From positions 275,001-339,000 of the forward strand of contig CAJNDS010000724.1 of the NCBI GenBank assembly GCA_905221605.1: a stretch of 64,000 nucleotides of DNA, written 5' to 3'. Positions 1 through 11,000 of the stretch are shown piece after piece (within the stretch, counting starts at the first letter, position 1; each line of letters begins with the position of its first letter). Origin of the DNA: Symbiodinium natans. Taxonomy: Eukaryota > Sar > Dinophyceae > Suessiales > Symbiodiniaceae. The translations under genes and the position numbers were made by a program. Under the pieces are notes generated by a model, which saw only the letters and a list, made by a program, of their open reading frames with translations, did no database searches and was not told the origin of the DNA.

Positions 1-3000
1 TGAGAAAAAAAACAAAAACAGAAGAAGCAACAAAGAAGAATAACAGGAACGGGTCAAAGCTTTGAGCTTTGGCAACACTAACATCTGTGAGGTAACAGCA
101 CAAAGGCATTGAGGAACATGGGGACACGTTTTGACAGAATGAGCTTCGCAAAGATGAACTCAGCAGCCCCTGTCCAATCGATTCGTTCAAGCAACATACA
201 AACATGGAGGTGCGAGAAAATCACCACTGATGGATACATAAAGCTTGGACCACCGCTTTGAGGTCTTCAAAACCCCTAAATGGTCTAAGGAACCTTTATG
301 TCAATGTGGGCCTTTATGTAGAAACTGTTCGGATGTAGCACACGTACCAGCCATTAATACGCTGACACACATGACGCATGACTGGCCGATGAAAGGAAGG
401 ATGAAGAAAGGAAACCAGTAGTAAAAGATAACCGCAAGAAGACTCATTCTATGCTCACACACCCAGACAGTAGATTCATGCTTCCCTTTACATCTGTCAG
501 TGAGTCCGTGAACTAGATATAAGGCTTCATGGGTGGTTCTATAGGTGTGTGAACTAAACCACAAGGAAGCAACCGGACGCTGGACCACACAGTTTATTGC
601 ATTCATTCGTTCTATCTCCAACCTCTGTTAATAGCTGGGTCGGTGGTCGAACTCAGAGTCCACGGCAAGAAGCTGGAGATAAAAGCCCACTGGTCCCATG
701 AGCCTCGCCCTTTACACATATTATTTACGTATACATAGATATATATGTATTTATTCAAACACCCCGGTCGACGTTGCACTCTGTGGTCGCTGAAGTTTGC
801 CTCGTGTTTATCGGGAAGCAGAATTCTGGCCATGGCGCCGTTCATATTAGCTCGACCTCGAGCTAAGGTGGTGCGAGGCAGCGCTTGATCTGCACTGACG
901 CGAGACTTGGCGCCGGGGCTGTCAGGTAAACGTTCATCTTGTGTGGAAGCTTGTTGACGTGAACAAAAAGGGGTACTTCATACAAATGGTGAGTTTGGTT
1001 ACGATATTTTCGAATAGCTTTTGCATCTTGCTGAAGATCGGGGAGATAGTTGACCTAGTTTGTTTTTTTCGGTTTTTTTAAGGACTTTTTTGGGCTCCTG
1101 TCTCTGGTCAACGTTCAGAAAACCGAACAGAGTTAGAAAACGCCAGAAGTGGGAAAGAATCATGAACTGGTGAAAATACAGAAATTTGAAGCTGATGATG
1201 AGTGGCAACCATACCCGGCTGCTACAGTATTTGCAGGCTTGCCAATGACGTCAGAGCCGGAGTACAACAGGGCGACCCACTGGGACCACTGCTTTTGCTC
1301 TGGCCCTGCAGCCGGCCTTGACCAGCGACCTTGTCTTTGCGTATCTTGGCTTACGGCTGCCGCTCGACAAGTTGGCTTGACGTCACTTCGGCAAGTGCAA
1401 GAACTTACCACTCTGCAGCAGTGATGGCTTGGTGGACATGCGCTTTATCACAGGCAGCTGAACTCCAAGCCTCGCACTGCCGGCCTGATGCTTGGAGTGC
1501 AAGAAGCAAACGGTGTTGTCATTCTACTATGTAATTTGTAAGGCATTAAAAAAGCACTGGGTAGAGGCAAGCGGGCACACGGGCGTTGCAAAGCGAAGCG
1601 ACACTGTTGAACGCCGCCTATTCTGGCACTCTCACAAATCGACCTGCGCCTGGCTTTCTTCTTTCCATTGGATCCTTGCCATCGCTGAAAAAGATAAACG
1701 ACAGACAGCAAATGATTGAGCGGACAAGAGGTTTCTCAGAGCATCTTCAAGTTCAAAAAGCGGACATGTGTTTTTTCTTCATACATGCCGCAAGCTGTGC
1801 AGTGTTGCACACTTGCACAGCTGTCGATTCTGCCGCACGCGCACAAATGGCAATCTGAACTCTTATACCAGCAGTCTAAGAAAGACCACACTTTTCCAGC
1901 TTCGAAAAGAGCAAGCAGCCATTAACTACCACCTTTTCTTAAATTTTTTTTTCTTTATTCCTACTTTTTTTTCCCTCTCCCTCTCTCTCCCTCTCTCTCA
2001 CTCTCTTTGGCCCAGTTGACTTGGGTCAGAAGAAAGAGGAAGAAGACATTTTTTGCAATTTTGAATTTCGCTTCTATTCTTTTATTTCTACGCAGACAGT
2101 GATGTTTGGCCGGCGACGGACCTCAGAGTTCCAGCCGGGTTATTGCAAGCTGCCGGTGGCATCAGGATAATCGCTTGATATTTCTTTCTCTCTCTCTCTT
2201 CTCTCTCTCTTTCTCTCTGCGTGCTTACTGAACAAAACTTGGCCTTTGCCACAGCGTCTCCGCGGCCACCAGCGCAAGTACAGCCTGAAAAATCTGTGTC
2301 TTCTTGCATTCAAGAAAATTGCCACAAGTTATTATTGTGCCAGCTTCCTCAAAGTTCAAAAGCGTGGTTGGACAGCAACTTTTCACGCGGTCTCCATTGT
2401 CACCTCTGGTTGACAGCTTAACGATGAAGTGCTGAAGGCCAAGATGTGGAAATGGACGAAATTTTGCTTTCGACAAAATGTTGGACAACTGTGTGCTCTG
2501 GGCCATTGTTCCGCAGAGGAATTTCCAAAGTTTTATTGCGCCGTATTGCATCACTGAAGCTGGCCAAGGTGGTGGTTCCATCTTGTGATGATGGTTGTTT
2601 TTGACGCAAAGAAGCTAAAGGGTCTGAAGCTTGCCCACACCAATGTCAAGCACTTTTTTGCCAGCTTTCCGCAACCGGCTCATGTGCAAATGCGCGTTAT
2701 AATCTTCCAGATCTCGCGAAAATTTCCTGATTCTCTGGACTGTCCACAACTGTCCTAGATATTCTGCATGGATCATGTCGCCTCTGACGTTCCGTTGAGG
2801 TTATGAGGATCGTAGCCGCCGCTCTGGTGGCCGTGCCTTGGCTCCAGGGGCCTGAAGCCGCTTTACATCTGAAAACTGCCGCTGTCTGGGGCTTGCCGAA
2901 GCTTCTTTTTGTTCCGGGCTCGGGTTGTGGGCCTCCACCCGGCCCAGATCGTTCTGTTCTGCGCAGAGCGAGTGTCGAACAGGGCGCCTGCCCGGAGTTT

Positions 3001-3500
3001 GCACGAGAGCACTTGGTGATCTTATGAAAAGAGGGTGAAAATGAAAAAAGTGCCGAAAAAAAAAACGAACCAGACTCCGGTCCTGAGCCAAAGAGCATGC
3101 GTTTTTTGTGCCCCTCCCCAAGGCCATCGGGAGTGAGAATGGCCTGGAGTTCACCCGGGCCGTTAAAAACCCAAGATGCCAAACAAGGCACCAAGGATAC
3201 AACCAAGCCAAACTCACACAAGTCCAAACCAAGCAAGCAAGCTCAGACACTCGGACAACTCTTCTGTTTTGGCTTGCAGCACTCACATCAGTGCTCGTCA
3301 CTTGAGCCAAAGTGGAAAACGTATCACAGCTCTCCAACTTGCCAGCTCGGCTTAAAAGACCTCCAAAACTACCCTCAAGTCACGAAACTCGACGAGAGTG
3401 GTTCCCTATGAGGCAAAACGTTCCTGCATCACTAATCATACTCAGGCTACTGGGAAAACTTCAAAAGCTGAGCAGACTCCAAGCTATGCACACAAAACTG
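1..3500. other. Intergenic DNA, no supported gene
   Basis: Many short ORFs overlap on both strands, but none shows a recognisable domain, a biased composition or a splice context. The ORFs of about 178 codons on the minus strand near 2700-3337 are mutually overlapping and look like chance open frames. There are no telomere-type repeats here, unlike the region after 19 kb. Confidence 0.5.
1940..2011. repeat. Pyrimidine-rich low-complexity tract
   Basis: A T-rich run passes into repeated CTCTCC/CTCTCT. A similar CT-rich tract lies at about 2183-2218. These are simple repeats; no function is implied. Confidence 0.7.
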
Positions 3501-3529
3501 CAAACTGCAAAACTCACCGTGTCGCACCC

Positions 3530-3967
3530 TCACAGGATGACGCACAGGTCTCGAACTTCTACACCCCTCCTCGACACGGTGGGTGTCGGCTGGTCCACGC
3601 GCAAGTATTGCAGACAAAACTCACAAGCAACTCGACGCTGCAGATTGCCTGGGTGGGTATTGCGCAAGCCGAGGCAATCGCTGCGAACATGAAAGGCGTA
3701 TCCATGCCGCGTAGTGATAATTGCTCTCCGACTTTGTTCCACCGGAAGAAAGGTAAGAAGTTCACTCAAAGATAGAATATGGCTGTGACGCTGTCGGTAT
3801 TGCTGCACAAAGATTCCAGCGAGGAAGCTGCCAAGCATCGCCAAGGAAAACATCACGAGGAAGGCGATCAAACTGACTTCCACCTGTTGCTGAGGAACCC
3901 ATCGCATCCAGAGCTTTCGAACCCAAGTGCGCCTCACAGCGTTCTCAACCTCAACCATATCAGCCAT
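3530..3967 (-). CDS. Small ORF with a membrane segment and a Cys/His cluster, possibly retroelement-derived
   Basis: The 145-codon minus-strand ORF has a hydrophobic stretch near residues 32-53 (SLIAFLVMFSLAMLGSFLAG) followed by a compact Cys/His pattern (HVRSDCLGLRNTH, then CEFC) that could bind zinc. Similar short Cys/His tails follow retroelement ORFs in dinoflagellates, from memory only. It lies on the same strand and downstream of the copia and LINE sequences, so it may be an extra ORF of that cluster or a chance frame. I do not recognise a defined family. Confidence 0.3.
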   Translation of the reverse strand: MADMVEVENAVRRTWVRKLWMRWVPQQQVEVSLIAFLVMFSLAMLGSFLAGIFVQQYRQRHSHILSLSELLTFLPVEQSRRAIITTRHGYAFHVRSDCLGLRNTHPGNLQRRVACEFCLQYLRVDQPTPTVSRRGVEVRDLCVIL

Positions 3968-4322
3968 GGCACGTCCTATGCTCTATACACCGTACCTAAG
4001 GCAAAGTAAAAGAGGAAAAACTTTGAGCAAATCTCGCGGTGTCATGCGTTTAACGCGTGCAAGAAAACGTTCGTCAACTCAAAATCTTGAATGTCTAGCA
4101 CACCCCAAGGCTCATTGGCTATGGGCACGAGAAAGCTGGGCCAGATCCTACTTCTGAGGGTGGCGACAAAATTGCGAAAAGGCCTGGGAGGGCTGGACAA
4201 TTCCGCTGCGCCCACTGAGGGCAGCAAGTCGGGAACATGTGAACATGTCTACATACACGGAGCGCTCATCAAGCACCGTTGGCCATTTGCGAGCTAGCAC
4301 GCTAGTAGCGCGCGCAAATTTT

Positions 4323-4501
4323 GGAGGCGCGGGAGGAAGGCCCAGCCAGGCCGACCAACCTCCCCAACTCCTCTACTGGGGGTCCGCCCCGCAGCAGCCC
4401 ATCTCAAGCCATCCCGTCTGGAGGCGCGGGACGAAGGCCCAGCCATGCCGACCAACTTCCCCCACTCCACTACAGGGGGTCCTCCCCACTGCAGCAACAG
4501 T
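4323..4501. repeat. Two tandem copies of a ~99-bp GC-rich unit
   Basis: GGAGGCGCGGGA, GAAGGCCCAGCCA and CCGACCAAC recur in order at 4323-4402 and 4422-4501 with a few substitutions. The repeat lies just beyond the end of the LINE ORF fragment and probably belongs to its 3' untranslated region. Confidence 0.65.
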
Positions 4502-4523
4502 GGACTGAAGCCGCCGTAGCCCC

Positions 4524-5016
4524 TCAGGCCACTAGTTCTTGCCGACGCAAAGCCGCCCGCCCCCGCCAGGAGCGGACAGTGACGCTGAGCTCTTGAAGCA
4601 AGGCCGCTTGCGCCGTGTCGGGGGCGTCCCCACTACGGGCAGCTACTGCTGTAGCCAGATGCTTGAGCACCGTGGCCGCGCCCTTATCCCAGGTGCCGGT
4701 GGACTCGGCCACCATCGGCACAAAGACAACCCCCTGAGCCTCGCAGCTTATGGCTGTGTCCAGGTGCCGCTCCTTGAGCCTGGCATAGTCTGCCGCGGCT
4801 GCTCCTGTTTCCCTGCTGGCGATGGCCAGAGCTTCCTGTCGCTGCGGCGCCGTGATGGCGAAGTCAAGTGCGGCAGGAGAGCCGGCCAAGGCCGGGAGGT
4901 ACACATCGGCGGGCCGCCGCCGAGCGGAGTGTGTGTCTTCAGGACTCTGGGGTAGCAATAAGCCCGCTCGCTCCTTTTCCGGCCGGAGGCCAGCACGCTC
5001 GGCCCAGTCTCCGGGT
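4524..5016 (-). pseudogene. C-terminal fragment of a non-LTR (LINE) retrotransposon ORF
   Basis: In a minus-strand frame different from copia pol, about 160 residues read like the tail that follows reverse transcriptase in dinoflagellate LINE-type ORFs: RRPADVYLPALAG, then PAALDFAITAPQRQE, then VFVPMVAESTGTWD, ending in an Arg/Glu-rich helix (RSWRGRAALRRQELVA). No reverse transcriptase domain precedes it. Upstream of about 5016 the readable protein is copia instead. It is therefore a truncated LINE 3' end abutting the copia element, as expected from a 5'-truncated insertion. Family assignment is from memory of such tails. Confidence 0.55.
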
Positions 5017-8000
5017 AGTGTTGGGTACGCTTGAGGTCGAAGTTGGTGGAATGTGGATGACCATCACCCGGACATCGAAAGACCGACAAGCTGCGGGCAA
5101 CCGACTCCATCGTCGTGATGACACGCCAACGTTTGTAGATCAACTCGCCATCTCGACCACGCATGCCAAGCGAGCAACCGTCAACCAACACATCGTGCAA
5201 CATGTAAGGTCGCGACTGCAGAAAACGGATAGTCTGGTTCCATGACCAGTAAGCACAGGCGCGGGGCCACTCGATCGACCAAGCATGGGCGTAGTCACAC
5301 AGCGACATAAAAGCCTTCCACAGCTTCCTGTGTAGTGACCAGTGCCGTGCCAAGCGACCGCGTCTGTAAGCTGGATCTCGTGCATGCAGATGCTGGTACA
5401 GGCAACCACCGGTGCACGGAGTACTAGCCCACAGGTAAACGAAACCCCCCCTGCGGATGTGGAGAGCGCAGATCTGTTGAAGCTGCGCTGTAGTGGCCGG
5501 GTCTCCGCCGTCATCTGCCTCACTGACAGTCAACACACCAACCCAAGAGCACGCTCGCGACGCAACCAACATGCTCGACATGGGAGGCGCACAGAACTCA
5601 ACGACCAACCACTTGGCGAACTCCATCAAACGATACCGATCTGCAAGAGATACATGATCTTTGCCAGCCACAGCAGCACCAAGCAAGCCAACGAAACACG
5701 CCAACTCACCAACGCAAGCTGCAACAGTGACCTCAGACAAACCAAGGCTCAACATGTGCTTCAAAGTAGTCCGGGCATCTAACGATTTTGTGAAGAGGTC
5801 TGCGACGTTGGAGGCTCCTCGCACTCCGAAGATGAAGAGAAGTCGCTGTCGGAGCTGATCTTGTATAAAGCATGCTCTCAGATCTATATGTCTGACACGC
5901 CTCAAGCCGTCAGCCCGACTGATGGCGACGGCGGCCTCGGAGTCGCAAAAGAGGTGCGGTGCGCACAACTCTTCCCATCCAAACACGTGGGAAATTGCCC
6001 TTCGGATTGAAAGTGATTCCTTTGCTCCCTCAGCCAATCCGTACAACTCCGACTCTGCTGAGCTGAGAGCGACAGCTTGTTGAAGCCGTGACCACGCTTT
6101 CAAGCAGAAACCACCAAGCATGATGCAACCACCGCTCACACTCTTGCGATCAACGCTCCTCTCACTGCCCCATGACGCATCCACGTAGCAATCCAACCGA
6201 AGGTTTCGCTCATCAACTGGATGGACGATTTGTCGAAAATCCTGAACATGCCGGAGGTACCGTAATACCATCCGCATCGCGCGTTCATGCTTCTCACGTG
6301 GACTAGCCTGGCCTCGAGCTAGCATGGAAACATAATATGCTAAATCCACACGCGTCATGGCCAACCATGAAAGGCGTCCCAACGTAGAGCGATATCGAGC
6401 AGCCGCTTCTGAACTCAACTCCCGCTCCAAGACTTCTTCTTCTCTGTCGTAAAGTTCTCGAAGATTCGGCGGCGTCGGGCAAGACTTCGGACTCTTCCCA
6501 AGTCCAAAACCCTCATAGATCTCCTGGTAGTACTCGCCTGCCATGCCAATCACCAAAGAGTCCTCGCCCTTCTTCCTGGTGATTTGACGACCAAGGAACG
6601 TGATTTGCTGATCACGGTCCAAGTCAGCGGTCACCTTGATCTTCACCGCGCTTTTAAGCTTCTCCACCACGTAGTATATGGCCTCGTCGCTGTCGCCGCT
6701 GATGAGGAGATCGTCTACGTAGCATAACACTGCCACCCTCTGTCCACCGAGAACCACACCTGAGAAGAGGCATGGCTCCGATTCACATGGAGTAAGGTCG
6801 CAGAGGCGTTTGAGGAGCTTTGCGAGATGACGAGCCCAGGTCTGGGCCGCGGCTCTCAAACCGTAAAGAGCTTTGCGAAGTCGCATGAACCCAGGCCTTC
6901 CATTGAGACCGGTAACTCCAGCAGGGAGCCGCACCACTACCGTGCCGTCTTCTTCTTCTAACTCTGCGAACAAGAACGCCGTACTGACGTCGAGGCCTAC
7001 GACGTTCTGCCTCTTCGAGCCGGCATAAAAGAGGAAGGTCCTCAATGCCTCGGCGGAGCTGGTCGCCGCGGAAATGCCAAGCTGAGCAGCCGTTGCTCCC
7101 TGGGCGAAATCACGTGCAACGACCCGACAACGGACAAGTGGTCTTTCCTGGCCGTCAATCCGCTCCAGCTTCGCATTGGACACCCATCTTGTGGATATCA
7201 CTTTCTGCTTCGGATTCACATGCCAAATCACATCACCGACTGCAAGGGACTCAAGCGCACTCAACTCACGCAACATGCCTTCGTAGGTCAGACCAAGGTC
7301 CAATGCATGTCCGGTGACATCATCCTTGGAAGACGAGGGCATTTCAACCACAAGAGTCTCACCACCAAGCTTCACTGTCTGCCCTCCGGTATTGGGATTG
7401 GCAACGGCGGCGAAACCCAACGACTCACGGAACAAGACGTTGTTGACCATGGCATCGGACTCTGGTTCTGGCACCCGATCCAGGCTTTCTGGCTCAACTT
7501 CCATGAAGTCAACCTCTTCTGAAGCTGCAGGTTCAACTCCAACAGAGTTTCCGGGACGAAGCTCACCCTCAAGCACCCCTTCAGGCAAGAAGGACTCACC
7601 GGGATCTCGCTCTCCCTCATCTTCAGTCGGTTCATAATCCTGCACATCATCAGGCAACTCCAATCCGACGTCAAGCTCACCAAAAGCACGCGAACCAAGA
7701 TCAAGCTCAACTCCTTCGATCTCTAACTCATGCTGGGCATCATCAAGCACAAACTGATTCGGATCAAAAGAGCTCTTCACGTACGCAGCGTACCTCTCAC
7801 GACATTTCTGAGTGTGCCACGCCTTGTCCGCCGGAACACCCCTCAATCGACACGCTCGACACCTCGGGGTCCTGCCATTTTCCTCGACCCACGATGCTGG
7901 CGGTCCGCGAGTCTCGGTATTTGGGATTGGAAGATCACGCATGTTCCCTCGGTCAACCGCTGGCAAGCCACGCACAACGTCACCAGCACGCTCGGGCAAC

Positions 8001-11000
8001 ATACGACAAAGACCACGCAAGGCTGACAACTCGAAGGTCATGGGCACCAACATCCTGATTCGGGCTGACCGAGCAACCTTCAACGAACCATCCTTCAGTC
8101 GGAACTGCACCAGATGACTGCCACCCGCGACTTCAGGGCCTAAGTATGCAGCCTGACCATATCTGCCCGTGATGGACTGCCTCAGACTCGGCGGAGGTGT
8201 TGCTAAGATTGACGCGCCCCAAACATACACTGCCCGAGGCTGCCTCAAAGTCTTCAAGCAACGCTGCTCTGGCGACATTGCCGATCCCGGCTGAATGTTG
8301 TAGCGGTTGTGCACCTGAGCACAATGCGAAAGAAGATAACCAACTCCTCTGCCATATGGCTCCAGGCCAACTTGCTCAAGTCCGGCGCACAAAGTGTTCG
8401 CGTTTTCTTTTAGTGTTCGGATGGCCCTCTCTGCGACCGGAGCGTGCCGACCAACCGGAACATCAGACACCTCAACCGCACCAACGGTCATGGTATCAGC
8501 GAAACCCTGAGCAAGGTTCTTCACCACCCCCTCAAGATCCGACTTCACGCAAACCGACAAGTCACGCGCTTCAACTCCAACCAAGCCGACACTGCGTCCC
8601 CACGCCGACATTTCTCCAAGCATCACCTCACGCGCTGCTGCTCCACGCGGTCCTGAAACTTCACGGTACATCACTGTTCCGATGGCAAAGCAACCAACAA
8701 GCACCAACACCAGGAACCAAATCCCCTTGTAGAAGAACTTGTCGATCTGAACTTCCTTTTGGGCTCCCTCTCCGGAATCCCTCTCGATCTTCCTAGCTGG
8801 TTCAAGGCCTCTACCACGCACACAATGCTCACAGCTGGAATTAAAAGGAACATGACTTCGCAACACATGCTCACGGTGAACCTTTCCCCATAACTCCTGG
8901 TGAAGCAACTCCTGATCACCATGTAGCAACCACGCCTGATCGCCGTCTGGGGCCGGTGCTTTCTCCTGATCAAGCTCACCAACACACACATGCTCAACCA
9001 TGCCACTCATGCCAACCATGCCACTCATGCCAACATCACAAGCGCAAGCACAACCATCAAGCACATCAAGATTTTTGCTGCTCGCCATTGACTGGGAAGA
9101 TCCTTTCTGGCTGACTGCACTCAGCGCTTTCGGTCCGTCACCACACTCCATCCACTCGAAGTAGGTGTTCCGGGATTGGTCGGTGGTGGCGGCAATGGCG
9201 ATGTCTTTGGCGGCGTAGCCGGTGCCCGTGATGCGCTGGCCCTTGGCGATGTCGGATTCCTCGGAGGCGTGGGCAAGCGTCGACGTGGCGGAACCCGCGG
9301 AGGGGTAGGCAACCTTTCCGGATACCCCGGAGAGTCGGCTTCCTTCCTCGGTGGGCTCGGGGGCTTTGCTTTCTCCTTGATGATCTCGGAGATGGTCGTC
9401 ACAGTGTAGGGGGCCTTTCGGTCCAGGCACTGCAAAAAATGCTCCTTGAGGTGCTCCTCCAGCGTCCTTCTCTCTGGGCCCTTCTTCTCCTTGCGAAAGC
9501 GATTCAAATCGGACTTTGCAGCTGACGTCATGCGACTTTCCTTGAGCTTCTGCTTCTTCACTGCCCTTGAGCTTGCACTCCACAACGTCAACCACGGCTG
9601 CTGGCGATCGGAACGAGGCACCAGCTTCACAGGGGTCCTCTTTGTCGACGAAGAGCTCGCTGCCTTTGGCATTCTCTTCACGAGAGGCTTCTGGGGCATC
9701 TTTTTCACCTTCGGCTTCTTCGGCATGGGCTTCTGCATGGGGATCTTCGAGGGTCCTGCGGTCTCGATCTCGCCCGGCTTCAACACCACCTGGGACTCGG
9801 TATCCGCGGGCACCAGAAGGATCACCCCCTCTGTCTCCGTGGACGTAGCCGTGGCCAACCGGGTGCTCTCCTCGAAGTCCTCTTCTCCCACCGAGATTGA
9901 GGCCGCTTGAGTCGCAACGACTCTCCGGACTAGCTTCCCTTTGTCTTTCCCTTCCATGCGCCATTCCACTTCGCTCTCGCTGGAGGAGGCCATCTTCTCG
10001 GGCTGCGGAAGGTCTCGAACTCGCGGGGTTTGCAATCTGCTGCTGCTCTTGAGACACCAAACAGGCCCGTGCCACTGCATGACTCTGCAACCAGCAACAG
10101 TTGTTGGACCACACAGCCTTAAATTTAAAACCACCAGCTTGCACGTGGAGATGGGGGGCAAAGGAAACTGTCCAATTCCTATTCAGGAGTCGTCCTAGGC
10201 TCAGGAGATTAAATCGCACAGGTGCAACCAGGGCTTCAAACTCAACGACGATAGGACTGGATCCCTCAACGACAAAGCAAACACGAACCACAGCACTCTT
10301 CTGAACCCCTATGGAAGCACCCGTGGCGGTCACACAGTCTCTACCAACGTGCTCACTCAGGCTCAGCACTTGCACATGCTGCAGTGTCTCCTCGCTGATC
10401 AGGTGCGTCGACGCTCCGGAGTCCAGCAACCACCAGTCCATGGCTTCAGAGCTGCTACCATGTGTCACATGCGGGGCTGCCATGCTCATGTCATGAAAAT
10501 AAAATCCAGTCAATCCATGCTCACCAAGCGTCAACGGGATCTTCTCAAGTTCAACGGGGGTCTCTAGGCTTTCAAGCTGCGACGTTCCAAGCTCAACTGG
10601 GGCCTTCTCAAGCTCAACGGGGGTCTCTAGGCTTTCAAGCTGCGACGTTCCAAGCTCAACTGGCTCTAAGCTTTCAAGCTGCGACGTTCCAAGCTTAACT
10701 GGGGCCTTCTCAAGTTCAACGGGGATCTCTAGGCTTTCAAGCTGCGAGGTTCCAAGCTCAACTGGGGGCTTCGAACTCTCCAACAACCACGACCTTCCAA
10801 AGGCTTCCCAATCACCATCGCTCAAGCTCGACTCATTGTCGGAATCTCCCTGAGCGATATCAAAGAATTCGCAACCAACTGCCGCTGCAAACACACGCGG
10901 GCCCTTCAAAGTCAAGGCCGGTTCTAGAAGCGTCGCTGCTGCCGCCACACCTTTGGCCGCTTTCTTAGGGCATCTGTTTGAATAGTGCCCCAATTCATTG

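Noticed and set aside
2697-3337. Two minus-strand ORFs of about 178 codons
   Set aside because: They overlap in different frames, have no domain, and the + strand is also open; judged chance.
8197-8796. 199-codon + strand ORF
   Set aside because: It is antisense to the copia integrase region, and its composition is the complement of that coding frame.
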